Positions 22,241 to 33,895 of a stretch of 64,000 nt of DNA are shown here, in pieces (position 1 is the stretch's first letter; the number at the start of each line of letters is the position of its first letter). The notes under the pieces were generated by a model, which did no database searches, was not told where the DNA came from, and saw only the letters and a list, made by a program, of their open reading frames with translations. The stretch is from NCBI GenBank assembly GCA_027405735.1, contig JAPEHQ010000020.1, positions 971,001 through 1,035,000 of the forward strand, in the 5' to 3' direction. The DNA is from Mucor racemosus. Taxonomy: Eukaryota > Mucoromycota > Mucoromycetes > Mucorales > Mucoraceae. The position numbers and the translations under genes are program-made.

Positions 22241-22815
22241 TACTATATTAATCAAATATAATAATACTATTAATTTGTACTTACCAGATTCAATCAATCG
22301 GTAAAGCAGTATTGCCGCTGTCCCTATCTCCGTTTCTTGTACAGAATGCAGTGGTCTTAGAAAAATTCCAGCATTAGATTGACTGATGTACGGGCTAAAC
22401 ACTATTAATGGCTCATCGAAGAGCATGCACGAGAGGCTAGAAACGGCAATTGCCAAGGTAGACGCTATATCTCTTGATTGTACAGCTTTGTGGTTTCTAA
22501 CAGAGACATATCGAGAATTCAGACGTAAAAATCCCCCCCCCCATTGACGGCTTTGCTGGTTGTTTTAATGAAGCATTATTCACGGTTTACAAGATAAAGA
22601 ACGTAACATCAAATCATTCTGTATGTGTGTTTAATTGGTAGTAAACAAAATGAAATGCATGTTATGCCCAACATTGAACAACATATAGTGCAATACAACT
22701 TAAAAAATGACCCTTCTATTCCCATTATATAGCCAATATTGGTATAATATCTTGATGTACGATCTGTCTTTTATGAAATCACCTGAAGCAATCTATTATA
22801 CTCGCAAGATTCAAG
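22241..22815 (-). repeat. Repeat family D, inverted copy 1
   Basis: Near-identical inverted copy of 30641-31214. On the minus strand it carries an exon-like frame (IAVSSLSCMLFDEPLIVFSP, then IESG) followed by a consensus GTAAGT donor, identical in protein to the other copy, and the same C10/G10 homopolymer. The right end carries the terminal motif ACTCGCAAGATTCAAG (22800-22815). The left terminal motif is lost at the junction with the repeat B box. A further motif copy lies at 22901-22916. Confidence 0.88.
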
Positions 22816-23355
22816 TTTTGCTTGAATATGGTAAGTTGTAGTACAAATTGACTAAGCTGTATGGCATTTACTAATATGGTAATTATTATACTAGCAATTT
22901 ACTCGCAAGGTTCAAGTTTTCGCTGGAGCGTATGTATTTGACAGTTAATAGCAATAAAACTTTGTTCATTTTCACATTTATAAACTGAATGGTATCTATC
23001 GATAAGTTATTTTGTATTGTATATGACATAGAGAATTATTCTCTCACCCTTCAATATGATAAAACACATTTTATTGACATTCAATTGACTATGCAATACG
23101 ATCATATGCGATAGGAGGGTTTGCTAAATCAGCTTCCAAATGGCTACCAAATCCTTTATTTTACACCAATCTGATTAAAGCAAACCAAGAGAATCTAGAA
23201 TATGCTATGAAAAGCCTCTTGTAAAGATAGATTCAATAAAATTATGTCTTAGATTAGGAAGATATACACTTTAAAGACCTGTTTACTTTTATTTATTTTG
23301 CAGCACGCATCAGAAATAAGAACACTTTTATTGTATGCACGTGGGTTCTTTGTTT
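22816..23355. other. Intergenic; repeat D-like end and F-box gene 3' region
   Basis: Positions 22870-22930 repeat the right-hand end of element D (TATGGTAATTATTA, then ACTCGCAAGGTTCAAG). The rest has no gene. Polyadenylation of the minus-strand F-box gene is expected near 23300. Confidence 0.45.
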
Positions 23356-24564
23356 TTAAAGGATAATACAATTAGTAGTAGCATTTGTTTGCCCTAATGC
23401 ATTATTATATCCTCCTCTTCTGTGTCTACTACTACCAAGTGCACTATAACGACCACTGATACCCAAAGCTTGATGACGGTGAATATTGTCCATTGCATTC
23501 TCATCATTACTATTCAACTCATCATCATCTTGTTGGTATTCTTCTTGAAATGAATAAAAACTTTTGATAGATAACAATGGACTTGCTTTAGCTAACGCTT
23601 TTCGTATACCAGCTTCTGTTACATTTGAGCAATCCAAAACTTCAACACTTAATTTCCTTTGTTGTTGTTGTTGTTGTTGTTGTTGAAACAATTTGTTACG
23701 TTTTTGTTCTTGCAATTGTAACTGATTTGCAATATTGCTCAAAACTTCATCTGTGATAGTACAATTATCAAGTTCCAAATGTTGCAATTGATGACAGCAA
23801 TTTATTAGGTATACAATATCATCATCTGATACTTGTGTACAGCTAGATAAACAGAGTCTTTGTAAATGGGATTGATGATTTGCAATTGAACGTATTGAAG
23901 TTGTTGTAATTTGATGAATATCTTCTAAATCAAGATGAATAAATGTTTGTACTCTAGCAAATAAATGACAAAATCCCTGATCTGTCATCAATACACAGCC
24001 GGCTAATTCTAAACGTTCAAGATGTTGTGTATATATCGCCAAATTTAAAAGTGTAGCATCTGATAGCCTTGAACAACTTGATAAATTTAAATGTTTGATT
24101 TTGTTTCTTGATGATGATTTTAAAAATGATAATAATGCAATATCTGTTAAATTTGTACAAGCAGCCAAACTAAAATGACTTAAATTTGGTAAACTAGTTC
24201 CTAACAATGACATGGTCTCTTCATCTAATTGAGGGCAACCGTTGATTTTCAAATAGGTCAAAGTGTTTGAAGATTTCTTTACCAGTGCTAAAATGCCATT
24301 ACCAGTAATATTACGGCACCAGCTCATTTCAAGTCTTTCTAATTTTGAACATGTTGCATTAACAAGCGTTGAATATTTGACTGTATCTAGACTAGATACA
24401 TCCAATACTTTTAAATTTGCGGCATGTTGAAGGAAATAACTTAAACTTGCAGAAGATAATCCTCTACAATCTTTTATATTTAAAACTTCAAGATTAGGGC
24501 ATGAGAGAGATAATGTTCTTAGCCCATGACCTGTCAGCTGAACGCAACCTCTGTGTGTATATAA

Positions 24565-24602
<38 letters not shown>

Positions 24603-24952
24603 TTTCAATATATATAAAAAAATAAAATAGAATGATTTAAACGTACCTAAAATTAGCTACTTTTAAAAATCGACAAGATGATTTTATCAATCTAATGATT
24701 TGCTCAATTGTAATTGATTTGTAAAAAGGGCTCGTATTGATTGTTGACCATAATGAACCACTATATATTAAATTATACCACTTGTGACATATCTACATTT
24801 ATGGGAATTTCGTTATTTTATGAATAAATTGCATTATCAAAGCATACCACAGTTGATTTTAAAAGATCTTGAACCGGCAATTCACTAAGAATTTTCAATT
24901 GAAGTTCATCTGGCAACTGTAATATGTAACAAGGCATTTTGGGATCTATCAT
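23356..24952 (-). CDS. F-box protein with AMN1-type leucine-rich repeats
   Basis: Three exons (24848-24952, 24647-24792, 23356-24550) give about 481 residues. The F-box spans residues ~8-50 (LQLPDELQLKILSELPVQDL, then ICHKWYNLIYSGSLWSTI). Cys-containing LRRs follow (LTHLDLEDC-like units such as LKINGCPQLDEETM, LERLELAGCVLMTDQG, LQHLELDNCTITDEVL), then a Gln-rich run and a disordered His/Gly/Ser tail. F-box/LRR proteins are substrate receptors of SCF ubiquitin ligases; AMN1/FBXL subfamily by repeat type. Intron 2 contains a (TA)n(GT)n microsatellite at 24558-24602. Upstream residues starting at 25015 are probably intron plus a T12 run, so 24952 was chosen as start. Target unknown. Confidence 0.88.
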
Positions 24953-25235
24953 CAGATAACATTTCAATCTATCGATATTCCAAATCAATGTAAAAAAAAA
25001 AAAACTGGAAATCAAAATTACCTGATAATATCAAAGACATATTTCTTCAAAGAATGTCTTTATGCAATGGTGGAAAGAATGAGTGATAATCAAATAAGAA
25101 GAGATAAAAAGAAAAGAAAAAAAGATAAAAATAATAAAAAAGCATGAATAACAACACATTTATATACACAAAGAAAGATAAACTTGACAGTCGCATGATC
25201 TCTAAGTATTATACACACATGGAAATAGTCTTTCT

Positions 25236-25970
25236 TTATTGATGATTCTCAACCAATTTACCAACAAAAATGTACTTTGAAGCAAAATGTTGCTAAAAAT
25301 ATACAAAAAAATAAAGAAATTAATCATAAAAATCAAAAACAACAACAACATTTAAAACTAACCTCCCATTCTCTCAATGATTCCCATTCATCTGCTGCAA
25401 GGTCTTCAAGCTTATCAATTGGTTCATTAGGATCAGTAAGCATATCGGCATCAAATGAATTCTTGGCTAATCCACGAGAAGCATCATGCCCAGCAAAATT
25501 AGCATAGGGCCCACCTAAAAGTCTCATATCAGAATATTTTCCCATCGTTTTCATTTAGAAACTATACCTGGTCCATAAAAGTTTCTACCTCGGGTAACAT
25601 CATAAATGGATCCATTTACAGCCATTAAAAGGCGTCCTTCTTTATCATGACCATCAAAGGGTAAAAGGTCAAGTGGTGTGTAATTTTTAAAAACCATCAC
25701 TTCTGGATGTTTTGCTTCCTGAACTACTGGTTTGCTTGAAATAGCGTATGATTTCACTACATAGGCTAATATCTATATTAATAAATTAGTTGAAAGAAAT
25801 TGAATAAACCTCAAGTACACTCACAGCTACTAAAGCCCAATTTACAGGGTTCTCTAAAGAGTGCAAAATGTTGTGTTAATCAAACGTATCAATCATTTAC
25901 TAAACGCCGTACCTTTTAATTGCCTCATCAATGTATTGATAGTAGTCGACATTGTACGTTGTGTAGACAT
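25236..25970 (-). CDS. dap1: Membrane-associated progesterone receptor (MAPR/Dap1-like) heme protein
   Basis: Five exons (25913-25970, 25825-25853, 25568-25772, 25363-25514, 25236-25292) give 166 residues. A short N-terminal membrane segment (VNWALVAILAYVV) precedes a cytochrome-b5-like MAPR domain: YTPLDLLPFDGHD, LMAVNGSIYDVTRGRNFYGP, then GGPYANFAGHDASRGLAKNSF, ending EWESLREWEQHFASKYIFVG. This family binds heme through a conserved Tyr and activates cytochrome P450s such as Erg11 in sterol synthesis, acting at the ER. The penultimate and last exons were joined across 25293-25362 to recover the usual WE-HF-KY end. It lies in tandem with the F-box gene 283 bp downstream. Confidence 0.92.
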
Positions 25971-26658
25971 TTTGCTTTGAATTTTTGCGTTATAAAAAGA
26001 AAAGGAAAAAGGAAAAATGGTTTATAAAGTGGGGTTTATTCGACGAGACATTATTAGTAAAGCCGATGGTAGCCCCGCGAAAAGACTCAAATCCAAAAAA
26101 GGTACAAATTAGAACAGTCAGCAGCAGGGTTCCGCTTTTTTGAAGAAGCACCGCCTTGTTATAAAACCATATTCTGGAAGGAAAAAACATAGAATTTTAA
26201 AATAAAAAATATGAATCGATTTTTGACATGTCTCGCTATGTTATAACATTAAGTTAGCTTTGAAAAACGTGTCGTATTATTGAAAAACAATTTTCGAGAT
26301 TCAAAAATGCCGAGTAGAATGTCAATTTCCGTATATTTTGAATGTGATTATATTGTATTCAAAACCATTTTTTTTTACTATGTAATTAATATATATATAT
26401 ATATATTATATAATTATATCAAACGACATAAATCAAGCTTACTACCTACTATTTTTTATTCCAATTGCTTTTAAATTCATTACATAATGTAAAGATACAG
26501 ATACATGGTAGGTATTTTATGGTGACTGTTTTAAACTGCATTAACTGATTGACATGCTCAAAACCTACATCAAAAAATTTTTTTTCTTGTAATCCAACAT
26601 CTCTATTAGAATTTCAACTTTATACCACCTCTTTAAATAAACATATATATAACCAAAA
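25971..26658. promoter_or_regulatory. Divergent intergenic region, MAPR gene and coiled-coil gene
   Basis: A 688-bp region between two outward-facing start codons. It is AT-rich with a TA run at 26392-26412 and no other features. The 64-66 codon frames here lack coding character. Confidence 0.45.
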
Positions 26659-29600
26659 ATGAATTCTGATAACGAAAATTTACCATCAACAAGTGAATCT
26701 AATGTTGGTGATGAAACATCAAATGTCATTCACGAAACATCAACAATAGCAACAACACAGCCAACAAGTCATGCAGCACTTGATGTACATGCTTTAAAAG
26801 AAAGAATTATAGCTACAAATAAGCTTTTTAAATATTTACAAGATGCAAAGAAAGGTAATTTTATTCAAAATACATCTTTTTTAATGTTATACTAATCGTG
26901 CATTTCATTACAGAATTAACTATACGCGAGACCCAAATTAGCACATTGAATACAAATTTGGGATTATCAATCAAGAATCTTCAAGAATCAGATGAAAAAT
27001 ACAAAAAGTCAATAGGACAAGTGAAATCATTGGAGAATCAGTTAAAATCTAAATCAGCTCAAGTGGATTCTTTGACAGAAGCTAACAAAACTTTAAAGAA
27101 TGATCTCAGAAAACAAGCCGATCTATCAAAACGAATGGGATCCACTGCTGCAGAATTCAGAATTGCAAAGGATCAATTAACAAAATTAACAGAAGAAAAT
27201 CAGCAATTGAAAGAATCCATATCAGCGTTGCAAACTGAAAAAGACCAATTAGATGAAGACGCCATGGAGACAAGCATTAATAACAATTTGACTATCGAAT
27301 CATTACAAGATGAAATATCAGATTTGAAATCATCTTTAACAAATAACGATTCAGCAGTGGTTTCTTTGAAACTTCAATTAACAAATGAACAAAATAAGGC
27401 ATTAAAAGCCAACACAAATATCAAATCACTTGAGCAAAACTTGTATCAGTCTAACGAACAAATCAGGCATTTGAATACTCAATTGCATGCAGAGAAAATC
27501 CGCAATCAACAACAAGCACCAATTCATGCCGGCCATGATGAAATTGATAATTTAAAGAGAATGCACGCCGAGGAAATTAATAAGTTGAAAGAATTAATCC
27601 AACAGTTGAATGCAAAAGCTGAGAGAAAAGTAGCAATACCTTCAACATCTCACATAGCATCACATCCAGATTTGATCAAAAAATACCATAAATTAAAGGG
27701 AGAATATCAATTGATCAAAAGAAAGAATATCTTCTTGGAACAAGAGTTGCAAAATTTGTTAACTAATGAGTCTGAGAATCGAGGTATTGCAACAGACAGC
27801 GATCCAGACGATATGGAGGATGTATTTTCTTTTGGCATAAATATGCCATTTGCCCATGATGTTGTAACTTCAGCTTCAAAATCATCACCATCTTCAACAG
27901 TGAAACCTATGCAAAAAAGTGTTGCCACTCCTCTGGTTCCCACTCTCAATTACCAATTACTCAAGGATCCTCGTCTTCAACACCAACAACATCAACGACA
28001 GACATCAGAAGAAGCTCGTCCTCAACAGCAGCAACAACAGCAGCAACGACAGGCTTTAGAAGAAACTCGTCTTCAGCAACAACAACATCAACGACAGATA
28101 TCAGAAGAAGCTCGTCTTCAACAAAAATCAGGACTCATTGCTCCACCCTCACAAATGAAACCCTCTAAATTACCAAAAAAGCAAAAGAGCCTGCTTGTGA
28201 AATTTGCAAATGCTAAAAATCCATCCAAAGTGCTCGAAAGGGCCAAGGCTCCCGTTACCTCTACTACACCTACAACTACACCTTCAAAGAAACGTCCATT
28301 CACTGAAATAGAAAGTGATGATCATAAAGTAGACAGTACTTCAACTTCTTCTTCTTCTTCTTCTTCTTCTACCACTACTACTACTGCTACTACTACTACT
28401 ACCACTACTTCTGCTGCTGCCGCCTCTACTTCTACTATACTATTGAAGAAGGCTAAAGCAGATTACCATTTAAATCATGTCATTGAAGGATTATTCAACA
28501 AGGATAACGGTAAATTACTCCCTACAAAAGAAGAATGCAGAGATATCGCTCACAAATTGTTGGAAGAAGTTCAAGAATGTTATACAAGAATCAAATCTAT
28601 TGTCGTACCTGCAGAATTTAATCTCGTTCCTTTTGGTGTCTCTGATTTAATGTTGCCTAAAACTATGGATTATCGTGAAAAAGTATACGCTTGGTTCCTG
28701 GTGTCATTGTTTAAAGTTGATGTAAGTTAAATATAGTCAAGAATAGGTTTTGTAACTAATCATCTTCATATATCGTATAATAGAATGAAGAATTTAATCA
28801 ATTGATGCTTAAATTTACAAAAATAATATTGACATGCCCAGTACCAAAATTGCCAATTAATAATAAATTAGTGTAAGTGATTAGATAACTGATGAGCTTG
28901 TGAATCTAATATCATCATCTGATAGACGTTTTATCCGATTGTTCACTGCAGCTTGTAAAGCCGAAAATTCCTTAGGTAGACTTCGTTCCTTGTTCTATGC
29001 ATTATTTAGAACTACAGGCTATCACACGACAATCATTCCATCTCTCTTGAATGCAGGCCTTATTTGGAAGGAGAGTTTTATTTTCAATGGAAATGATCAA
29101 TATTTCGAGTGCTTGAACAATACTTTTGTTTCATGCGTAAATTTCATCAACTGTCGACCGAGTACAGCAAGAAATGTAAGTTTTATAACATTTTGTCTAA
29201 ATTTTGTGTAATTGCATTTAATAATGATTTTATGTTTTCATTTAGGTCAAGGAGATGCACCAACAATTAAAAACTGTATTCAACTGGTCATCACAACCCA
29301 AGCAAATTTTAGAATGTGTACAGGACTCTATGAATATTCTTCAAAGTGTTCAATTTAAAGAATTGAACGCAAAGGACAAACCCACGTTTGATTTGCTTTC
29401 ATTTAATTTGATCACCTCGTTTGAATTGTCATTCATCGTTTTGGATGATTGGAAGCAAACATACGATGTGTTTATTAGAACAAAGCTTTGGCCCGTTTTA
29501 AATATGGAAATTATTGATGTCGTAGCTATGGAGTTGCTCGGGGTTCTGGCTAGATTAGGTATTTCAGACGATCCTTTGAAATCAGATAAACCTGGTGTTG

Positions 29601-29758
29601 TTACCTTGCTTGATACATTTTCCACAATTATTGACCTAGGCGAGGATATTGATCCCAATGAGAAACATTTACAATTTGCCGCTACAAAATCTATGGCTGC
29701 TGTTGCTGGAAATCATTATCAATACAAAAAATTTCTAGTCAAACTTCACGATATTTAA
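26659..29758 (+). CDS. Large coiled-coil protein with low-complexity centre and helical C-terminus
   Basis: Five exons (26659-26854, 26914-28721, 28784-28872, 28926-29175, 29246-29758) give about 951 residues. Residues ~40-370 are coiled coil with Q/K/E/N heptads. Residues ~430-480 hold tandem imperfect repeats (RQTSEEARPQQQQ, RQALEETRLQQQQ, RQISEEARLQQ), then homopolymeric Ser, Thr and Ala runs. Residues ~600-951 are helix-rich and globular-looking (HVIEGLFNKDNGKLLP, YREKVYAWFLVSLFKVD, LGRLRSLFYALFRTTGYHTT, MELLGVLARLGISDD). The layout is that of a nuclear scaffold such as ATRIP or little-elongation-complex ICE1, but I cannot assign a family. Splices all agree in phase, so the gene looks intact. 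Confidence 0.8.
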
Positions 29759-30640
29759 GTATACCACACTTTATTTGATCTTACTCAAAGCAACTCACAG
29801 TCCAAAACATTTAGAAATGTTTGTCGTAAACTAAATATTATCTAGTAGATAATCCCTCAGTTATAAAATGCTTATTTGAAACATCGCTTTTAATAAGGCA
29901 TTGTATTTTAAAGGTTTTTTAGTATAGTTAAAATATTGTAAAAAGCAATAAAAATTTATTTTATAATAACCCAAGGATCTCAAAATCGGTGCGCTATTTT
30001 TTGTTTCTTCAAGAATCATCTCTTTTTGGAGATTGTGCAACAAATATGCAAAGGTTTCACCAAATCACGGCATAAATCAACACTTTAAAGAGCGCATATC
30101 TTGCTATTTTGACTTCCCCTGATGGTCATATCTCTATCAATCGAATGCTCTCGTTCCATAGATACTTTCCATATCACTTTTACAAAGCTTTTAATTTTTT
30201 CATTTTATAGTGATTTCAGTCGAGGGATCACAAGGGAAAATGTGCGAAATTCATAAAATACAAATTTTCGCCTGGAAAATGAACATTTTTACTATGGCAA
30301 ATACTAGTACCAAATGACGGGAAAAGCTTAATCTTTCGTATCAAATCCTTTAAATTGAGTTTGATTATTGAGGATTTCGTTTTTTTGCCAAAAAGCGTAA
30401 ATTCTTTCTTTTCTATTTATTTCAATATTTTATGAGAGAAATTTACCCGCAAGGGACATCATTAGATCTGCCATCACGAATATTACAAGAGCCAATTAAT
30501 TTACACCTTGCAATAGCTTATTATTTTTTTGAGATTTACTAAAAAAACCTTCAAATTATTTCCAAATCGTTCATCCTGAACAAAAAATTGAATCTGCTGT
30601 CCATTGCTAATTGAACCCCCGCTTTTGCTGCTAATGCAAA
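29759..30640. other. Intergenic, no gene recognised
   Basis: Probable 3' UTR of the coiled-coil gene, then AT-rich sequence. Text around 30060-30430 (for example GGATCACAAGGGAAAATGTG) has the style of a decayed repeat but was not matched elsewhere in the window. Confidence 0.4.
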
Positions 30641-31238
30641 CTTGAACCTTGCGAGTATAATAGATTGCTTCAGGTGATTTCATAAAAGGCAGATCGTACA
30701 TCAAGGTACTATACCAATATGGCTATATAATTAGAATAAAAGGGTCATTTTTTAAGTTGTATTGCACTATATGTTGTTCAATGTTGGGCATAACATGCAT
30801 TTCATTTTGTTTACTACCAATTAAACACACATACAGAATGATTTGATGTTACGTTCTTTATCTTGTAAACCGTGAATAATGCTTCATTAAAACAACCAGC
30901 AAAGCCGTCAATGGGGGGGGGGATTTTTACGTCTGAATTCTCGATATGTCTCTGTTAGAAACCACAAAGCTGTACAATCAAGAGATATAGCGTCTACCTT
31001 GGCAATTGCCGTTTCTAGCCTCTCGTGCATGCTCTTCGATGAGCCATTAATAGTGTTTAGCCCGTACATCAGTCAATCTAATGCTGGAATTTTTCTAAGA
31101 CCACTGCATTCTGTACAAGAAACGGAGATAGGGACAGCGGCAATACTGCTTTACCGATTGATTGAATCTGGTAAGTACAAATTAATAGTATTATTATATT
31201 TGATTAATATAGTAATTATTAAACTCGCAAGATTCAAG
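30641..31238 (+). mobile_element. Repeat family D, complete copy with 16-bp TIRs
   Basis: Bounded by CTTGAACCTTGCGAGT (30641-30656) and ACTCGCAAGATTCAAG (31223-31238), inverted repeats with one mismatch; total 598 bp. The body to 31214 is near-identical but inverted relative to 22241-22815. It carries an open frame of about 83 codons (FLRLNSRYVSVRNHKAVQSR to YRLIESG) that ends at a perfect GTAAGT splice donor. That frame looks like a captured or ancestral exon of unknown family. No transposase and no certain target duplication. Confidence 0.75.
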
Positions 31239-32017
31239 ATTTCGTCTCTCCCCCCTGAAAAGTAGTGGGCACCCTTCAATGGATTTGAATTGGCTCGAGA
31301 AATAGTAATAATTCATAGGTACATTTTATAACATAGCTGTACTACGAGGAGTAAGACTTAGTTGTGAGTTTAAATTATTGAAAGGTAACCAACAGACTAC
31401 GTAAAATGGTACTACAGTATACAATGCAATGTTTCTTGTTTATTCTGGGCAATTTTTCTTTCTAGTCCGTATATTTTTCGCTTGTATTCAATGCATTTTG
31501 GCATTTTGAACCTTCCCCGATAGACATCAACTCTCGTACATGCTCTCGATTAATAAAAATTCTCAATAATAATTTGGAAAATATTGTATCATAGTGTAGC
31601 TGATAGAAATAAACACGCGTAAAGATATCTTGTCTATTAAATCATATCATTACAATTTGGCATATGCTTGTACATCACATAAACTACGCAAATACTCGTT
31701 GTACTACAGCTGAGAAAATACCAGAGTGCTTATCATCTTATTGCTAAAGAATATAGCTAAAAGATTAATCTGAATTAGCATTGATTTGATATTTAAATAT
31801 TAGAAAAGATTGTAAAAAAGTCAATACAAGGTAATGAGCTAGTACAAACGAAAGCTTTCTGTACTCGATTAGATTTCAACATTGTATGCACACAATGGAC
31901 AATGAGTTTGAAATACTAAATCATCGCTATAAAGACCACCATCTTCAAGTGGCAATTATCTTTTTGGACTGTACAAAATTTGTTTCTCTTTCAAGTTTTA
32001 CGTATTTTCTCAAACAT
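31239..32017. other. Upstream region of the CDF transporter gene
   Basis: No gene recognised. An in-frame ATG at 31886 would lengthen the CDF protein by 44 residues that do not look like a mitochondrial leader, so the region is treated as 5' UTR and promoter. Confidence 0.45.
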
Positions 32018-33656
32018 ATGCAAGCAACGACTACTAAACATATGTTTGGCTGTACGCGTTTGTTGCTTCAAGCAAACAAAAGAGCCTACATCACCTCCAC
32101 AGCTTCAGCTCTTTATAACAAGTCATCCAATTCCATTTTAAAACGGACACTGACACAGCATCAACAGCCATCTTCAAACTTGATTACAACTTTATGTAGA
32201 CCTCGTATTACTACCAATTACATTACACCATTGATATTAGGTGGCATTCGTCAACATGGCACTCATGGACATCATCATCATGATGCTGACCTTATAGCGT
32301 CTCTCAAATCTTCCAGTAAATAGGGATTTACATTAGTAATTTGCCAATTTTCTTATATTGTATTCATTTTATATAGGTAAAAAAGGAAGCAGAATCACTA
32401 TTATTGGTTTGGCATCTAACGTTGGTCTGACCATAACAAAGGGTGTAGCAGGATGGTAAATTAAAGGTACAAAAACAAGAGTAATTGATGAATAATCCAT
32501 CTTGAAATTAGGGTTATGAATTCTGCTTCTCTTTTGGCCGAAGCACTTCACTCTTTCAGTGGTAACTAAATGACAATTAGGGTTTTAGTTGACTTTTTAC
32601 TGATAGTTATATAGATTTACTAAGTGATTTTGTTACTTTATACACTTTTAAAATGTCTAGAAAACCTGCTGATAGTGTTTACCCATATGGATATGGTACG
32701 ATTATTTTTCTTGAAATAAAAAATGTCCGCAAAGCTAACCTAAAAAATATTAGGTAAATTCGAGACAGTTGGATCCGTAACAGTATCATCATTATTATTA
32801 GCAGGAGCTGTTGGCATTGGATGGCATTCATTTGATCTTCTATTAACAACATTACAAACAGCTGGGCCGTTTGTATCAGATTCAGCTGCAACTGCTGCTG
32901 CTGTTACAAGTAGTAATGTCGCTGAAAATGCTGCTGCTTCACCACCAAATGTGCATGGCCATGGTCATGGTCATGGTGGTGTATTAGATCCTAATGCTGC
33001 TTGGTTTGCTTTAGCAAGTGTTCTTATCAAGGAATGGTTATATAGAGCTACAATCAAAGTTGGTATATCAGAGAGAAGTGAAGTTTTGATAGCCAATGCA
33101 TGGTAAAACATTGGATATATATATATATATGAATTTGAAAACATATACTGATTTAGTACTATATAGGCATCATCGTTCAGATGCATATTCAAGTGCTGTT
33201 GCGCTTGTTGCAATTGTTGGTAGTTATGCAGGTATGCCAGTATTAGATCCTCTTGGTGGTATTGTTGTATCAGGCATGCTTGTAAAAAGTAGCGTTGGAC
33301 TTTTGGGATCTTCCATGAAGGAATTGATGGATAAGGGTATCACACTCGAGCAATTGGATTCTATTACAAATGCAATTACTAAGGTTAAGAATGAAGAATT
33401 GGATTTAGTTAATTTTCATTCAGTACGTGGACGTAAACAAGGACCATTCAATCATGTTGATTTAGTTTTGCAATTAAGTCCAACTATTTCAATGGAAAAA
33501 GCGTATCAGATTGAAGAATTAGTACGATCATCAGTAAAGAATAATTGTGATAATATTCAAGATATCCTCATTTATTTGGAAGATGCAAAAGCAGCAGCTA
33601 AAAAGTATGAACACCACCACGATCATAAACATGAAGAGCATCATCACCATCATTAG
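32018..33656 (+). CDS. Mitochondrial cation diffusion facilitator (MMT1/ZnT9-type)
   Basis: Six exons (32018-32315, 32377-32455, 32512-32561, 32615-32695, 32754-33102, 33167-33656) give about 448 residues. The N-terminus is basic and hydroxylated with a cleavable look (MFGCTRLLLQANKRAYITST), matching mitochondrial import. The CDF domain begins RITIIGLASNVGLTITKGVA, with VMNSASLLAEALHSFSDLLSD on TM2 and the metal-site HHRSDAYSS around residues 287-295 on TM5. A His loop HGHGHGHGG lies between TM4-like helices. The cytosolic/matrix CDF C-terminal fold ends in a His-rich tail (last ~15 residues). MMT1/2 export iron from mitochondria and SLC30A9/ZnT9 handles zinc; substrate cannot be decided here. 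It is convergent with the Ctr gene. Confidence 0.9.
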
Positions 33657-33895
33657 AATTGTATGTTTTTGATAGATATACTTCCTTAATTTCTACCTTC
33701 CTCTTCCCCTCCTCCCCCCCCCCCTCCCTTTTTTTTTTCTATATATAATTTTTGTAATTCTCTGCATTCTTCTTCTTTTATTCTCTTTACATATACACAT
33801 TTAGTTGTTATAATATCACCTTTCCTTACATTATAGATATTTACTCTAATTTTTTATTACATTAAAATCATTCTTGTATCGAGAAAGAACATTAT

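Noticed and set aside
22541..22552. C10 homopolymer as an assembly artefact
   Set aside because: The same 10-base run occurs at the matching place in the inverted copy near 30913, so it is more likely real and inherited.
24953..25015. Longer N-terminus of the F-box protein starting MISSFFFF
   Set aside because: The Phe run comes from a T12 tract following TTGATTTCCAG, which looks like an intron acceptor. The F-box is complete without it.
27707..28303. Antisense frames in the coiled-coil gene
   Set aside because: They overlap a well-spliced sense gene and reflect its low-complexity composition.
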